A stretch of DNA of 64,000 bases from Pacificoceanicola sp049803835. Lineage in GTDB: Bacteria > Pseudomonadota > Alphaproteobacteria > Rhodobacterales > Rhodobacteraceae. The notes below the pieces were generated by a model that was not told the DNA's origin, searched no databases, and worked only from the letters and a program-made list of their open reading frames with translations. Shown here one piece after another: positions 28,762 to 37,410 of this stretch (within the stretch, counting starts at the first letter, position 1; each line of letters begins with the position of its first letter). The DNA is taken from the NCBI RefSeq assembly GCF_049803835.1, contig NZ_JBNAGK010000010.1:62001-126000 (forward strand). The letters are read 5' to 3'. Made by a program: the position numbers and the translations under genes.

Positions 28762-28770
28762 CGGCAGGAC

Positions 28771-30102
28771 ATGAAAACGGGAAGCGGGGGCTGTCCCATG
28801 GCACGATGGATCAATGAGGTGAAGGCGGGCGCGGCGCTGTCGCTGCTTGCTCTGCTGTGCGTGGCCGCGCCGGGGCATGCGCAATCCTCGGCCTATGGCT
28901 GCGAAGGGTTGGTGGACTCCGACGCCCTGCCGGCGGTCGAGGGGGACGGCGGCATGTTCTACCGTGTCGATCCGGACCTGATGATGGTGCAGGGGCTGAC
29001 GGACGGGAACGTGATGCAGATCGCAGCCCTGTCCGAGGCGCTCGCGTCGCAGGGCGTGACCCTGGTCTACCTGCCGATACCGTCGAAAGCCCTTGGTCAG
29101 CCTTGGCAATTGCCACCTATGGCGCGCTATCTCGGCTTCGACATCGACGTGGCGACGACGGTTCATGACCTTGGCCTGCAGGCTTTGGAACGGGCCGGTG
29201 TCGCGGTTGTGGATGCCCGCGCGGCACTGGCGTCGGCGTCCCTTGTGGAACCTGCGTACTTCGGTCCCGATCCGCGCCTCACGCCGCATGGTGCGCGGGC
29301 TCTGGCACAGGCGATCGCGGCGCAGGTGACGACGCGGCTTTCTTTGCCCGGGGCAGCCTTTCCGGTGATCGCGGGCGAGGCGGTGCAGATCGACTCCGCC
29401 ATGCGGCTCGACCTGCAGGAGAGCTGCGGCTCGACCTTGCCGCACCCCATCGCCCTCCGGATCATGAGTGCCGACGACAAGGCGCCGGGGGCGTTGCTGG
29501 ACGGGGACACGGCCCGCATTGCGCTGGTCGGAACCGAGATGACCGGCGAGCCGGTGACGAATCTGCCCGCGCTGCTGCAGGAGGCCAGCGGCCTGTCGGT
29601 CGCGGTCTACAGCGCACCGGGAGGCGGCCCGTTCGCGGCGCTCTCCAGCTACCTGACGTCCGACGCCTACCGGGTTTTCAAACCCGACGTTCTTGTCTGG
29701 GAACACCCGGTTTGGGAAAACCTGGCGCAGACCGGCGACCAGCCGATTCGGGAAGTCATCGCCGCCGCCTCTGGCGCGTGCACGGTGTCCGTTCCGATGA
29801 TGGCTTCCGGCAATCGTGCGCCGCTCGAAGCGGACCTGACCCGGCTGCCGGAGACGCCCGACATGCTGCTGATCGACGCGGATGGCATCCCGGGTGCCGT
29901 ACATGTGGCCTTCATGGATGAGCGCGGTTTGCGCCGCGTTCGGCATGTGTACCGAAACGAGGATGCTCACTTGACCGGACGCTTCTACGTACCTCTGAGC
30001 GGGCTTGCCGAGTCTGGTGCCACATCCATCGAGATCACCTTCGACGGCCGTCCCGGACCGGACGCGCGGCTGTTCGCCTGCCTGCCGGGGGAGGTGAACT
30101 GA
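28771..30102 (+). CDS. AlgX/AlgJ-like SGNH-fold protein lacking the usual catalytic residues
   Basis: The 443-residue product has a signal peptide ending GHA-Q and an SGNH-like domain followed by a beta-rich C-terminal module (about 340-443) reminiscent of the AlgX carbohydrate-binding module. In AlgX the triad lies in DTHW and GTSYS. Here the matching segments are PDPRLTPHGARALA (Asp167 kept, His replaced by Arg169) and LVGTEMTG (Ser lost). It is thus AlgX-like in layout but probably not an acetyltransferase. ATG 28798 is an alternative start. It overlaps the next gene by one base (TGATG). Confidence 0.72.
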   Translation: MKTGSGGCPMARWINEVKAGAALSLLALLCVAAPGHAQSSAYGCEGLVDSDALPAVEGDGGMFYRVDPDLMMVQGLTDGNVMQIAALSEALASQGVTLVYLPIPSKALGQPWQLPPMARYLGFDIDVATTVHDLGLQALERAGVAVVDARAALASASLVEPAYFGPDPRLTPHGARALAQAIAAQVTTRLSLPGAAFPVIAGEAVQIDSAMRLDLQESCGSTLPHPIALRIMSADDKAPGALLDGDTARIALVGTEMTGEPVTNLPALLQEASGLSVAVYSAPGGGPFAALSSYLTSDAYRVFKPDVLVWEHPVWENLAQTGDQPIREVIAAASGACTVSVPMMASGNRAPLEADLTRLPETPDMLLIDADGIPGAVHVAFMDERGLRRVRHVYRNEDAHLTGRFYVPLSGLAESGATSIEITFDGRPGPDARLFACLPGEVN

Positions 30103-32846
30103 TGCGCCGTCTGCTTGCCGCCGTCCTGTGTCTGCTGCCGTTTGCCGGGCAGGCCGACCCGCTGCCCATCGAGTTCCTGCCGCCGAACATCGCCCCCCGC
30201 AACGTCTGCAACGCGCCACCGCCAGGCGAAGGAGATGTCAACACCGAGCAGGGGCTGGGCGAGATCGAACTGACCGACGATCTGCGCATCGACTTCCTCA
30301 CGCGTGACATCCGGCGCCTGCAACGTGAGGACGCCGCCCGCTGGTTCGATTTCATTGACGCGCTGATCGCCTGGCACGGGCGGCTGGACCCGGCCTATAC
30401 GGAGATCGACCAGAGGTTCGACCGGATCACCCTGCATCTGCGTGCCCGCCGTATGGACGACCTGCAGGCCCGCGCCCTGATCCCGCAGCTTCGGGCGCGG
30501 GTGGGAGAGTTGACCAACAACCAGAAATTGACGTTGGCGCGCTACTATGCCGACGGGAGCGGGGTGCCGGTCGATCAGGCCTTCGCAACCGAGATGGTGC
30601 GCGAGGCGGCCTTCGGCGGCAATGCCCGGGCGCTGGCGCAGATCGCGCAGATGCTCTCGCAGGGCGAGCGTGTCGACGGCTGGGACGCGCCGCTGGACCT
30701 GACGGTGACCATGGCGTTTGGCGGGCTTCTGGGGGAGTTGAACCCCGGTGTCTGCGCCCGCGCCGAGCGGATCGCACAGGAATACATCAAGGGTGATCTC
30801 GTCATCGCCAACCCTCAGATCGCCAAGGCCTGGCGCCGGTTCGCCGCTGACATGGGCGGGGCCGAGGCCGCATGGCGGGTCGTCGAGTATCACCTGAACG
30901 CTGACGGCGATCAGAAGGACCTCGACGAGATGCGCCATTACCTTGCCCGGGCGAGGGAATTGGGCGTGGCCCCGGACGACCGGCAGACGAGCCTTCTGCT
31001 TGCCAGTGGCGCCATCACGGAGGACGATCTGCAGGATATCCTCGGCTTCAATCACGATCAGGACCGCCGCCGCGTGCATCGGAGCCTGATCCCCTATCTG
31101 GAGCTTGGGTTGAAGATCAACGGGCTGGTCATCAACGAGGACAGCCTGCGCCTGCAGTACCTGCGCGAACTGGCGTTGATCCCGCAGGCGCCGGGCTTTG
31201 TCTTCACCGATCTGGCGAAGGAGCTGATCGAGCGGCAGGGTCGGTGGAAGGCCGAGGCGGAGGCGCTGGACCTGCTGGAAGAAGCGGTGCGGCGTGGCGA
31301 CGAGCAGGGCATGCAGATGCTGGCCGAGATGCTGGTGCGCTATCGCGACGATCCGGCAACCGTGGCCCGCGTGGAAAGCCTGCTGCTGGAGACGGTCGAG
31401 CGGTTCGGCATGGCGTCCTCCATGGACCGGCTGAATGCCCTCTATCGCTGCCAGGTCAACGACGCGCCTCGCATGGCGGAGGCGACCCACTGGTCGGATA
31501 CCTACGCCGCGACTTTCGATCCGGCGGTGGACCTGAGTGCCGGAGATGCGCTGACGCTCTCGCCGTTCCGCTCGCCGGAGCGGCTCGCGCGGTTGCAGAC
31601 CCATGCCTTGCAGGGCCACACACAGGCACGGGCGGAGATGGGCCAGAGGTTGCAGTCCGATCCGCTGACCGCCGATCAGGCGCTGCGCTACTGGGCGCGG
31701 AAGATCAGCGCATCGGACAAGGCGCTGGAAAGCTTTGGGCGGATGGAACTGGACCTCGCCCAATCGGCCGCCGAATGGGACCTCGCCATCGAGTTCTTCC
31801 GCCGGGTGTATCTCAACAATGGCGTGACCACGGCGTTGGACCTCTCCGTGGCGCTGACCGAGGACATGGCCCGCGATCCCGAGGTCGCCAGGGAGATGCT
31901 GCACATGCTGACCATGGCCGGAGTGCGAGGCGAAGGCGCGTCGATCCGGCTGAAGTCGCGGCTGATCGCGAAAAGCGCCAGCGCGGCGGATTACTTGGAA
32001 AGCGCCCGGATTGTGTACGAGGAATTCCGCGATGTGATCGAGCAGCGTGGCGACTTCCTCGCCCTGATGTTCGCCATCCCCTTCCTGCCGGACAGCAAGG
32101 TGGACGACTACATCGACCGCGCCGTCTCGCTGATGAACTGCGGCAACAAGGACGCGGACGAGATCGGGGATGCCTATGCCATCCGGGGCGATGCGGCGAT
32201 GGTGCAGCATTGGCGCGGCGTGACGCTGGCCTTCGACGGCGGGCACATCCTGTCGAAGCTGCGGCTGACGGATGAACAGATGGCCATGTTCGACAAGGGG
32301 GCCGCTCCGACGCCGGACGCGGTCATCGCGCGGAGCCTGCGGGATGGCGATCCAGTTGCACCGCTGCGCCTCTACCACCTCACCGCTGACCCTGACCTGC
32401 CGGGTTTCGATCCGGAGCGGGCGGCGTCCTTGCTTGGAGCGATGCTGGACGAGGCCGAGGGCCAGACCCTCATCGAGCGTCTTCACATGGTCCGCATTGC
32501 CGACACCGCGGTGCAGGCTGCGCTGGCCGATGGTCGCGACATGACGGCGCTCTACCAGCGTGCGGCGAAGGCGGGCGATGCGGCGGCGCGGTACGAATAT
32601 GCGATGCTGTTGAAGGCCGGGGCGAAGACGTTTGCCGATCTTGCAGAGGTGGCCCATTGGATGACGCTGGCCGCAGAAGGCGGGCAGGACGAGGCGATGG
32701 TCGAATTGGGCATGAGTCTGGGGTTTGGTCTCGGCGTGGCGCGTGATACGAGGGCGGCGCTCGACTGGCTGTCCCGGGCCGAAGCGGCCCGCAACCCGCG
32801 GGCCGCAGACCTGGCCCGGCTGATTGCCGCCGCCGCCGACCTCTGA
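30102..32846 (+). CDS. 914-residue periplasmic Sel1-repeat scaffold protein
   Basis: A signal peptide (MRRLLAAVLCLLPFAGQA) precedes a long all-helical protein with Sel1-like repeats near both ends, for example LARYYADGSGVPVDQA with MVREAAFGGNARAL, and the C-terminal HWMTLAAEGGQDEAMVELGMSLGFGLGV. AlgK, the alginate scaffold that links AlgE and AlgX, is built from similar repeats but is about half this size and is a lipoprotein; no lipobox is seen here. The protein may replace AlgK and organise the export path. It overlaps the AlgX-like gene at its start. Confidence 0.75.
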   Translation: MRRLLAAVLCLLPFAGQADPLPIEFLPPNIAPRNVCNAPPPGEGDVNTEQGLGEIELTDDLRIDFLTRDIRRLQREDAARWFDFIDALIAWHGRLDPAYTEIDQRFDRITLHLRARRMDDLQARALIPQLRARVGELTNNQKLTLARYYADGSGVPVDQAFATEMVREAAFGGNARALAQIAQMLSQGERVDGWDAPLDLTVTMAFGGLLGELNPGVCARAERIAQEYIKGDLVIANPQIAKAWRRFAADMGGAEAAWRVVEYHLNADGDQKDLDEMRHYLARARELGVAPDDRQTSLLLASGAITEDDLQDILGFNHDQDRRRVHRSLIPYLELGLKINGLVINEDSLRLQYLRELALIPQAPGFVFTDLAKELIERQGRWKAEAEALDLLEEAVRRGDEQGMQMLAEMLVRYRDDPATVARVESLLLETVERFGMASSMDRLNALYRCQVNDAPRMAEATHWSDTYAATFDPAVDLSAGDALTLSPFRSPERLARLQTHALQGHTQARAEMGQRLQSDPLTADQALRYWARKISASDKALESFGRMELDLAQSAAEWDLAIEFFRRVYLNNGVTTALDLSVALTEDMARDPEVAREMLHMLTMAGVRGEGASIRLKSRLIAKSASAADYLESARIVYEEFRDVIEQRGDFLALMFAIPFLPDSKVDDYIDRAVSLMNCGNKDADEIGDAYAIRGDAAMVQHWRGVTLAFDGGHILSKLRLTDEQMAMFDKGAAPTPDAVIARSLRDGDPVAPLRLYHLTADPDLPGFDPERAASLLGAMLDEAEGQTLIERLHMVRIADTAVQAALADGRDMTALYQRAAKAGDAAARYEYAMLLKAGAKTFADLAEVAHWMTLAAEGGQDEAMVELGMSLGFGLGVARDTRAALDWLSRAEAARNPRAADLARLIAAAADL

Positions 32847-32858
32847 CCAGTCAAGAAC

Positions 32859-33875
32859 ATGATGCGCCTTCCTCTGCCCTTCCTCGCCCTGAGTTTCCTT
32901 GCCGCCGCCAACGTGGTGCAAGCGCAGGACAGTTGCCCTGCCGCGCCCGCGCCTGTCGTTAGCCTTGCCTTCGAAAGCCGCTATGCAGGGAGTGGCGACG
33001 CCCGGGCGACGCTGAACGAGGAGGTGGAGGCGGAGACCGAGGCGGCGCTGAAACCGCTCGACGATTTCATCCGGGACCTTGCCACCGACCTGGACCAGAT
33101 GATGGAGGCCAAACCGGAGGCCAGGAAGCGCCGCGCCAACTGCATCATCGGCCAGATGGCCGAGTGGGCGCGGGCCGGCGCGCTGTCCGACATGGGGTCG
33201 GAGACGACGCGCCTGACCATCGGATCGCGTCTGGCCGGTTTCGCGATCATCGCGGGCAAGGCGATGTTCTACAGCACGGACTACACCGGGCTGGAGGATA
33301 TCCGGGCCTGGCTCTCGCGCCGCATGGAGGCGCAGATGCGGTTCTGGGAGGACGCCCCGCCGGGTGCGGCCTCCGGCAACCTGCGGGCCTGGGCCGGTCT
33401 CGCGGCGGCGTCGACAGCAGCGCTGACGCAGGACGTCGTCATGCAAAGCTGGGCGGTCTGGTCGACGGCCTATGTTCTGTGCTCGGCGAACGAGGACGGC
33501 AGCCTGCCGCAGGAGATGACCCGGGGCAAATATGCGCTGCACTACCAGCTGTACGCCATGGCCCCCCTGGCGACGGCGGTGCTGGTTCTGGAGCGCCAGG
33601 GCGTGTCCCTGAAGGACCGATGCGACAACGCACTGGACCGGGCTGCGGCGTTTACGCTCTCGGACCTTGCCAATGGCAGCAAGACCGAGGCCATCACCGG
33701 GCAGGTTCAGAGCTTCTTCGACGGCACCCACACGCTCGACGATTTCCAGCTTGCCTGGCTGGAACCCTACATCCTGCTCAGCGGCAACCGCGAGGCGCGG
33801 GAGATGGCCAATGAACGTCGCCCGCTGTCGTTTTCCAAACTCGGCGGCAACCAGACCCTGCTCTGGAAGCCCTGA
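32859..33875 (+). CDS. AlgL-like periplasmic protein with altered active site
   Basis: The 338-residue protein has a signal peptide and a mature sequence clearly related to Pseudomonas AlgL (alginate lyase, PL5): CPAAPAPVVSLAFESRY, GSGDARATLN, AEWARAGALS, YAMAPLATAV, AWLEPY and FSKLGG. In the active site, my reading pairs Asn174 with Asn201 and Tyr232 with catalytic Tyr256, but His202 becomes Leu175 and Arg249 becomes Tyr225. The enzyme may be inactive or act on another polymer. It is the last gene of the operon. The second ATG at 32862 is equally possible as start. Confidence 0.82.
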   Translation: MMRLPLPFLALSFLAAANVVQAQDSCPAAPAPVVSLAFESRYAGSGDARATLNEEVEAETEAALKPLDDFIRDLATDLDQMMEAKPEARKRRANCIIGQMAEWARAGALSDMGSETTRLTIGSRLAGFAIIAGKAMFYSTDYTGLEDIRAWLSRRMEAQMRFWEDAPPGAASGNLRAWAGLAAASTAALTQDVVMQSWAVWSTAYVLCSANEDGSLPQEMTRGKYALHYQLYAMAPLATAVLVLERQGVSLKDRCDNALDRAAAFTLSDLANGSKTEAITGQVQSFFDGTHTLDDFQLAWLEPYILLSGNREAREMANERRPLSFSKLGGNQTLLWKP

Positions 33876-34035
33876 CTTTCCGTCGAAATGCGGCGGCGCA
33901 GAAAATTCGGCTGGATTTTCGGTATTCCATTGCATACAACCGCGACGAAATGCGCCGCCACCCTGGCGCCGTCGCGCTGGAAAACCTGTCTTTCATGGCT
34001 TAAGGCAGGGGTAACCGATGAAAGGATTGGTACAG

Positions 34036-36240
34036 ATGTCTGATCAGAACACGCCCGATATTATCTACACCAAGGTCGACGAAGCGCCGGAACTGGCCTC
34101 CGCCTCCTTCCTGCCGATCATCCAGTCCTTCGCCAGCGCCGCCGGTGTCTCCGTCGGCACGAAGGACATCTCCCTCGCCGGGCGCATCATTGCGACCTTC
34201 CCGGACTACCTGACCGAAGAGCAGCGCATCTCCGACGACCTCGCCGCGCTGGGCGAGCTGGTCAAACGGCCCGACGCAAACGTCATCAAACTGCCGAACA
34301 TCTCCGCGTCCGAGCCGCAACTCGTGGCCGCCGTGAAGGAATTGCAGGCGCAGGGCTACGCGCTGCCGGATTATCCCTATGAGCCGTCTTCTGACGAGGA
34401 GAAGGCCGTCCGCGCCAAGTATGACACCATCAAGGGGTCCGCGGTGAACCCGGTTCTGCGCGAGGGCAACTCCGACCGCCGCGCCGCCGCCGCCGTGAAG
34501 AGCTTTGCTCAGAACAACCCGCACCGCATGGGCGAGTGGACTTCCGCGTCCAAGACCCGCGTTGCGGCGATGGGCGGCAACGACTTCTTCTCGAACGAGG
34601 TTTCCGCCACGCTGAAGGACGCCGCCACGGCGAAGATCGTGCTCGAGACCGCCTCCGGCGAGACCGTCCTGAAAGAGGGCGTCTCCTACCCGGCAGGAAC
34701 AGTGGTTGATGCGACCTTCATGAGCGCGAAGGCGCTGGATGCCTTCCTCGAGTCCGAGATCGAAAAGACTAAGGCCGAAGGCACCCTGTTCTCGCTGCAC
34801 ATGAAGGCGACGATGATGAAGGTCTCCGACCCGATCATCTTCGGCCATGCGGTCAAGGCCTGGCTCAAGCCGGTCTTCGAGCAGTACGGCGACAAGATGA
34901 AGGAGCTGGGTGTGAACCCGAACGGCGGCATGGGTGCGCTGCTCGACAAGGTCAAGGACGACGCGGAGATCATGGCCGCCATCGAGGCCGTGACCGCACA
35001 GCGCCCGCCGATGTACATGGTAAACTCCGACAAGGGCATCACCAATCTGCACGTGCCCTCCGACGTCATCATCGACGCCTCCATGCCGGCACTGATCCGC
35101 GCGGGCGGCAAGGGCTGGGGCCCGGACGGCAAGGAGCACGACACCAACTGCGTGATCCCGGACAACTCCTATGCGCCGGTCTATGACGCGGCCATCGAGT
35201 TCTTCAAGGCGAATGGCAAGCTGAACCCGGCCACCGCCGGCACCGTGCAGAACATTGGCCTGATGGCGCAGAAGGCCGAGGAATACGGCTCGCACCCGAC
35301 CACCTTCGAGATCCCCGAGGCGGGCACCGTGAAGATGATCCTCGCCGATGGCACCGTGCTGCATTCGCACGCCGTCGAAGCGGGCGACATCTGGCGCTCC
35401 GCCTCGGCCCGCAAGGCGCCGATCGAAGACTGGGTGAACCTCGCCATCGACCGTCAGAAGGCCACCGGCTACCGTGCGATTTTCTGGCTGGATGCCAACC
35501 GCGCGCACGACGCCGAACTGATCGAATACGTCAAGCCGATCCTGGAGGCCAAAGGCGTGGCCGACAAGTTCGAGATCATGGCCCCGCGTGAAGCCACCAT
35601 CGCCTCGCTCGAAACCATCACCAAGGGTGAGAACACCATCGCGATCACCGGCAACGTGCTGCGTGACTACCTGACGGACCTCTTCCCGATCCTCGAACTG
35701 GCGACCTCCGCCAAGATGCTCTCCATCGTCAAGCTGATGAACGGCGGCGGCCTGTTCGAGACCGGCGCGGGCGGCTCCGCGCCGAAGCACGTGCAGCAGT
35801 TGATGGAAGAGAACCACCTGCGCTGGGACTCGCTGGGCGAGTTCTGCGCGCTTGGCGAGAGCTTCAAGTTCCTCGCGGACCAGAAAGGCAACGAGAAGGC
35901 CCGCGTGCTGGGCAATGCTGTGGACATGGCGACGCAAGGTATCCTCGACCATGATCGCAGCCCGTCCCGCAAGGTCGGTGAGCCGGACAACCGCGACAGT
36001 CATTACTGGTTCGCCCGCTATTGGGCCGAGGCTCTGGCAACGCAGACCGAGGACACCGAACTGTCGGCGCACTTCGCTCCCATCGCCAAGGCCTTGACCG
36101 AAGGCGAAGCGGCCATCGTCGGCGAACTGGCGGCGGAGCAGGGCAAGGCGGTCGACCTTGGCGGATACTACCACGGCGACGCGGCCAAGACCGCCGCGGT
36201 GATGCGCCCGTCGAAGACGCTGAACGCGATCATCGGCTGA
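34036..36240 (+). CDS. icd: Monomeric NADP-dependent isocitrate dehydrogenase
   Basis: The 734-residue product matches the monomeric IDH family along its whole length: IIYTKVDEAPELAS at the start, SNDRRAAAAVK-like NSDRRAAAAVK, KDISLAGRI, LHMKATMMKVSDPIIFG and SRKVGEPDNRDSHYW. It oxidises isocitrate to 2-oxoglutarate in the TCA cycle with NADP. ATG 34036 (MSDQN) is preferred, with AGGA upstream; ATG 34018 with AGGGG is the alternative and adds six residues. A strong terminator follows. Confidence 0.96.
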   Translation: MSDQNTPDIIYTKVDEAPELASASFLPIIQSFASAAGVSVGTKDISLAGRIIATFPDYLTEEQRISDDLAALGELVKRPDANVIKLPNISASEPQLVAAVKELQAQGYALPDYPYEPSSDEEKAVRAKYDTIKGSAVNPVLREGNSDRRAAAAVKSFAQNNPHRMGEWTSASKTRVAAMGGNDFFSNEVSATLKDAATAKIVLETASGETVLKEGVSYPAGTVVDATFMSAKALDAFLESEIEKTKAEGTLFSLHMKATMMKVSDPIIFGHAVKAWLKPVFEQYGDKMKELGVNPNGGMGALLDKVKDDAEIMAAIEAVTAQRPPMYMVNSDKGITNLHVPSDVIIDASMPALIRAGGKGWGPDGKEHDTNCVIPDNSYAPVYDAAIEFFKANGKLNPATAGTVQNIGLMAQKAEEYGSHPTTFEIPEAGTVKMILADGTVLHSHAVEAGDIWRSASARKAPIEDWVNLAIDRQKATGYRAIFWLDANRAHDAELIEYVKPILEAKGVADKFEIMAPREATIASLETITKGENTIAITGNVLRDYLTDLFPILELATSAKMLSIVKLMNGGGLFETGAGGSAPKHVQQLMEENHLRWDSLGEFCALGESFKFLADQKGNEKARVLGNAVDMATQGILDHDRSPSRKVGEPDNRDSHYWFARYWAEALATQTEDTELSAHFAPIAKALTEGEAAIVGELAAEQGKAVDLGGYYHGDAAKTAAVMRPSKTLNAIIG

Positions 36241-36261
36241 AACGCCAGGTGACCGAAATGG

Positions 36262-36298
36262 AAAGCCCCGCCAACGTCAGTCGGCGGGGCTTTTGTTT
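36262..36298 (+). terminator. Rho-independent terminator after icd
   Basis: A perfect 10- to 11-base stem (AAGCCCCGCC / GGCGGGGCTT) is followed by TTTTGTTTG, 21 bases after the icd stop codon. The A-rich left side could also serve the minus strand. Confidence 0.85.
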
Positions 36299-36342
36299 GC
36301 GTTGAGGTCCCGGAGCACGTCCGGGGCTGCGGTGCGCCGGTT

Positions 36343-37407
36343 TCAGCCGATGCGCACGAGGTGGTTGTCCCAGGCGCGGTTTGCCTTCACCTGCGGTGTG
36401 AGCCCCTTGGCGGTGATGCTCCACACCCCGCCAAGCCCGTCCGTGGCCACAAGCCCGTAGGGACCAGAGGCGACGCCGCAGAGGTCCGTCCGTTTCAGGC
36501 TCTCCCGGAACGTCCCGTCCAGCCCGAAGAGATGCACCCGCCCGCCGCGCGGCGAGGTGATGGCAACCGTGTCGCCGTCAACCGCGATGCTCCCGGCGTA
36601 GCCGTCCATCGCCAGTTGCTCGGCAAGGTGGGCGGAGGCCAGAACCGGCGTCTGCCCGCGCTTGTGAAGTCCCAGGAGAGGCACCGGATCGGGCAACTCG
36701 CCCTCCCACTGCATTGCAAAGGCCACCGTCTCGCCGTCCGTCGCGAGGTGACGGATGGAGTTCTTGTGAAGGTCTGGATCGAGTTCCACGATCTCCTGCA
36801 CCCCGTCCAAAGTGACGTAGGCTAGGTTCGGCATCATCGTGTCGATGTTGAGCTTCTCGCGGCCATCGCCCTGCGTCGGGTCCGTCAGGATGCCGCCGTT
36901 CGCCACGGCAAGCACATCGCCCGGCAGGCGGATGAGTTCATGTGGCCCGATGCCGCCGGAGCGGAGTTCGCCAACCCTGCGATACCCTTCGGCACGGGAC
37001 CACAGGCCGATCACCCCTTCGCCGGTCGTGATGTCATTCTCCGTCGTGCACAGCAGGCCGCCGTCCTGCAGGAACGCGCCGTGCCCGTAGAAATGCCGCC
37101 CCTCGGGCGATTCCAGCCGGTGGGCCACCTCTCCGGACACGCAGTCGATGACCAGCGCGAAAGTGCCCGGGCGGCGGGCAAAGGCGACGGCCTCCGGCGC
37201 ATGAGGATGGGCAGCGGCGGCATGGCCGCGTGAGGGCAGGGGGATGCGGAACAGGTCCTCGCCCAGTTCCGACAGGCCGAAGAGGGCATAGCCCCCGTCC
37301 GGCTCCTGCGCCGCGGCGACGAAGGCGGGGCTTCCGGCATCGGCCCAACTGACGGCGGGCAAGGTGGAGGAGGCCAGCAGCGCCCCAAGAAAGTTGCGTC
37401 GGCGCAT
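36343..37407 (-). CDS. DUF1513 family Tat-exported beta-propeller-like protein
   Basis: The 354-residue product begins with a Tat-like signal (MRRRNFLGALLASS) and continues with repeated beta-strand units containing RHFYGHGAFLQDGGLL, TTENDI, GIGPHELI and AWDNHLVRI, the hallmark of DUF1513. It is the last gene of a four-gene unit with two imelysin-type proteins and a di-haem oxidoreductase, a set usually linked to iron uptake. Its molecular role is unknown. It starts 3 bases after the preceding gene. Confidence 0.85.
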   Translation of the reverse strand: MRRRNFLGALLASSTLPAVSWADAGSPAFVAAAQEPDGGYALFGLSELGEDLFRIPLPSRGHAAAAHPHAPEAVAFARRPGTFALVIDCVSGEVAHRLESPEGRHFYGHGAFLQDGGLLCTTENDITTGEGVIGLWSRAEGYRRVGELRSGGIGPHELIRLPGDVLAVANGGILTDPTQGDGREKLNIDTMMPNLAYVTLDGVQEIVELDPDLHKNSIRHLATDGETVAFAMQWEGELPDPVPLLGLHKRGQTPVLASAHLAEQLAMDGYAGSIAVDGDTVAITSPRGGRVHLFGLDGTFRESLKRTDLCGVASGPYGLVATDGLGGVWSITAKGLTPQVKANRAWDNHLVRIG

Positions 37408-37410
37408 GGG

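Noticed and set aside
29985..33935. A 1316-codon open frame on the minus strand opposite the polysaccharide genes
   Set aside because: It mirrors high-GC codon bias of three real plus-strand genes with signal peptides and overlapping stop-start junctions. The product is His/Arg/Asp-rich low-complexity sequence with no domain.
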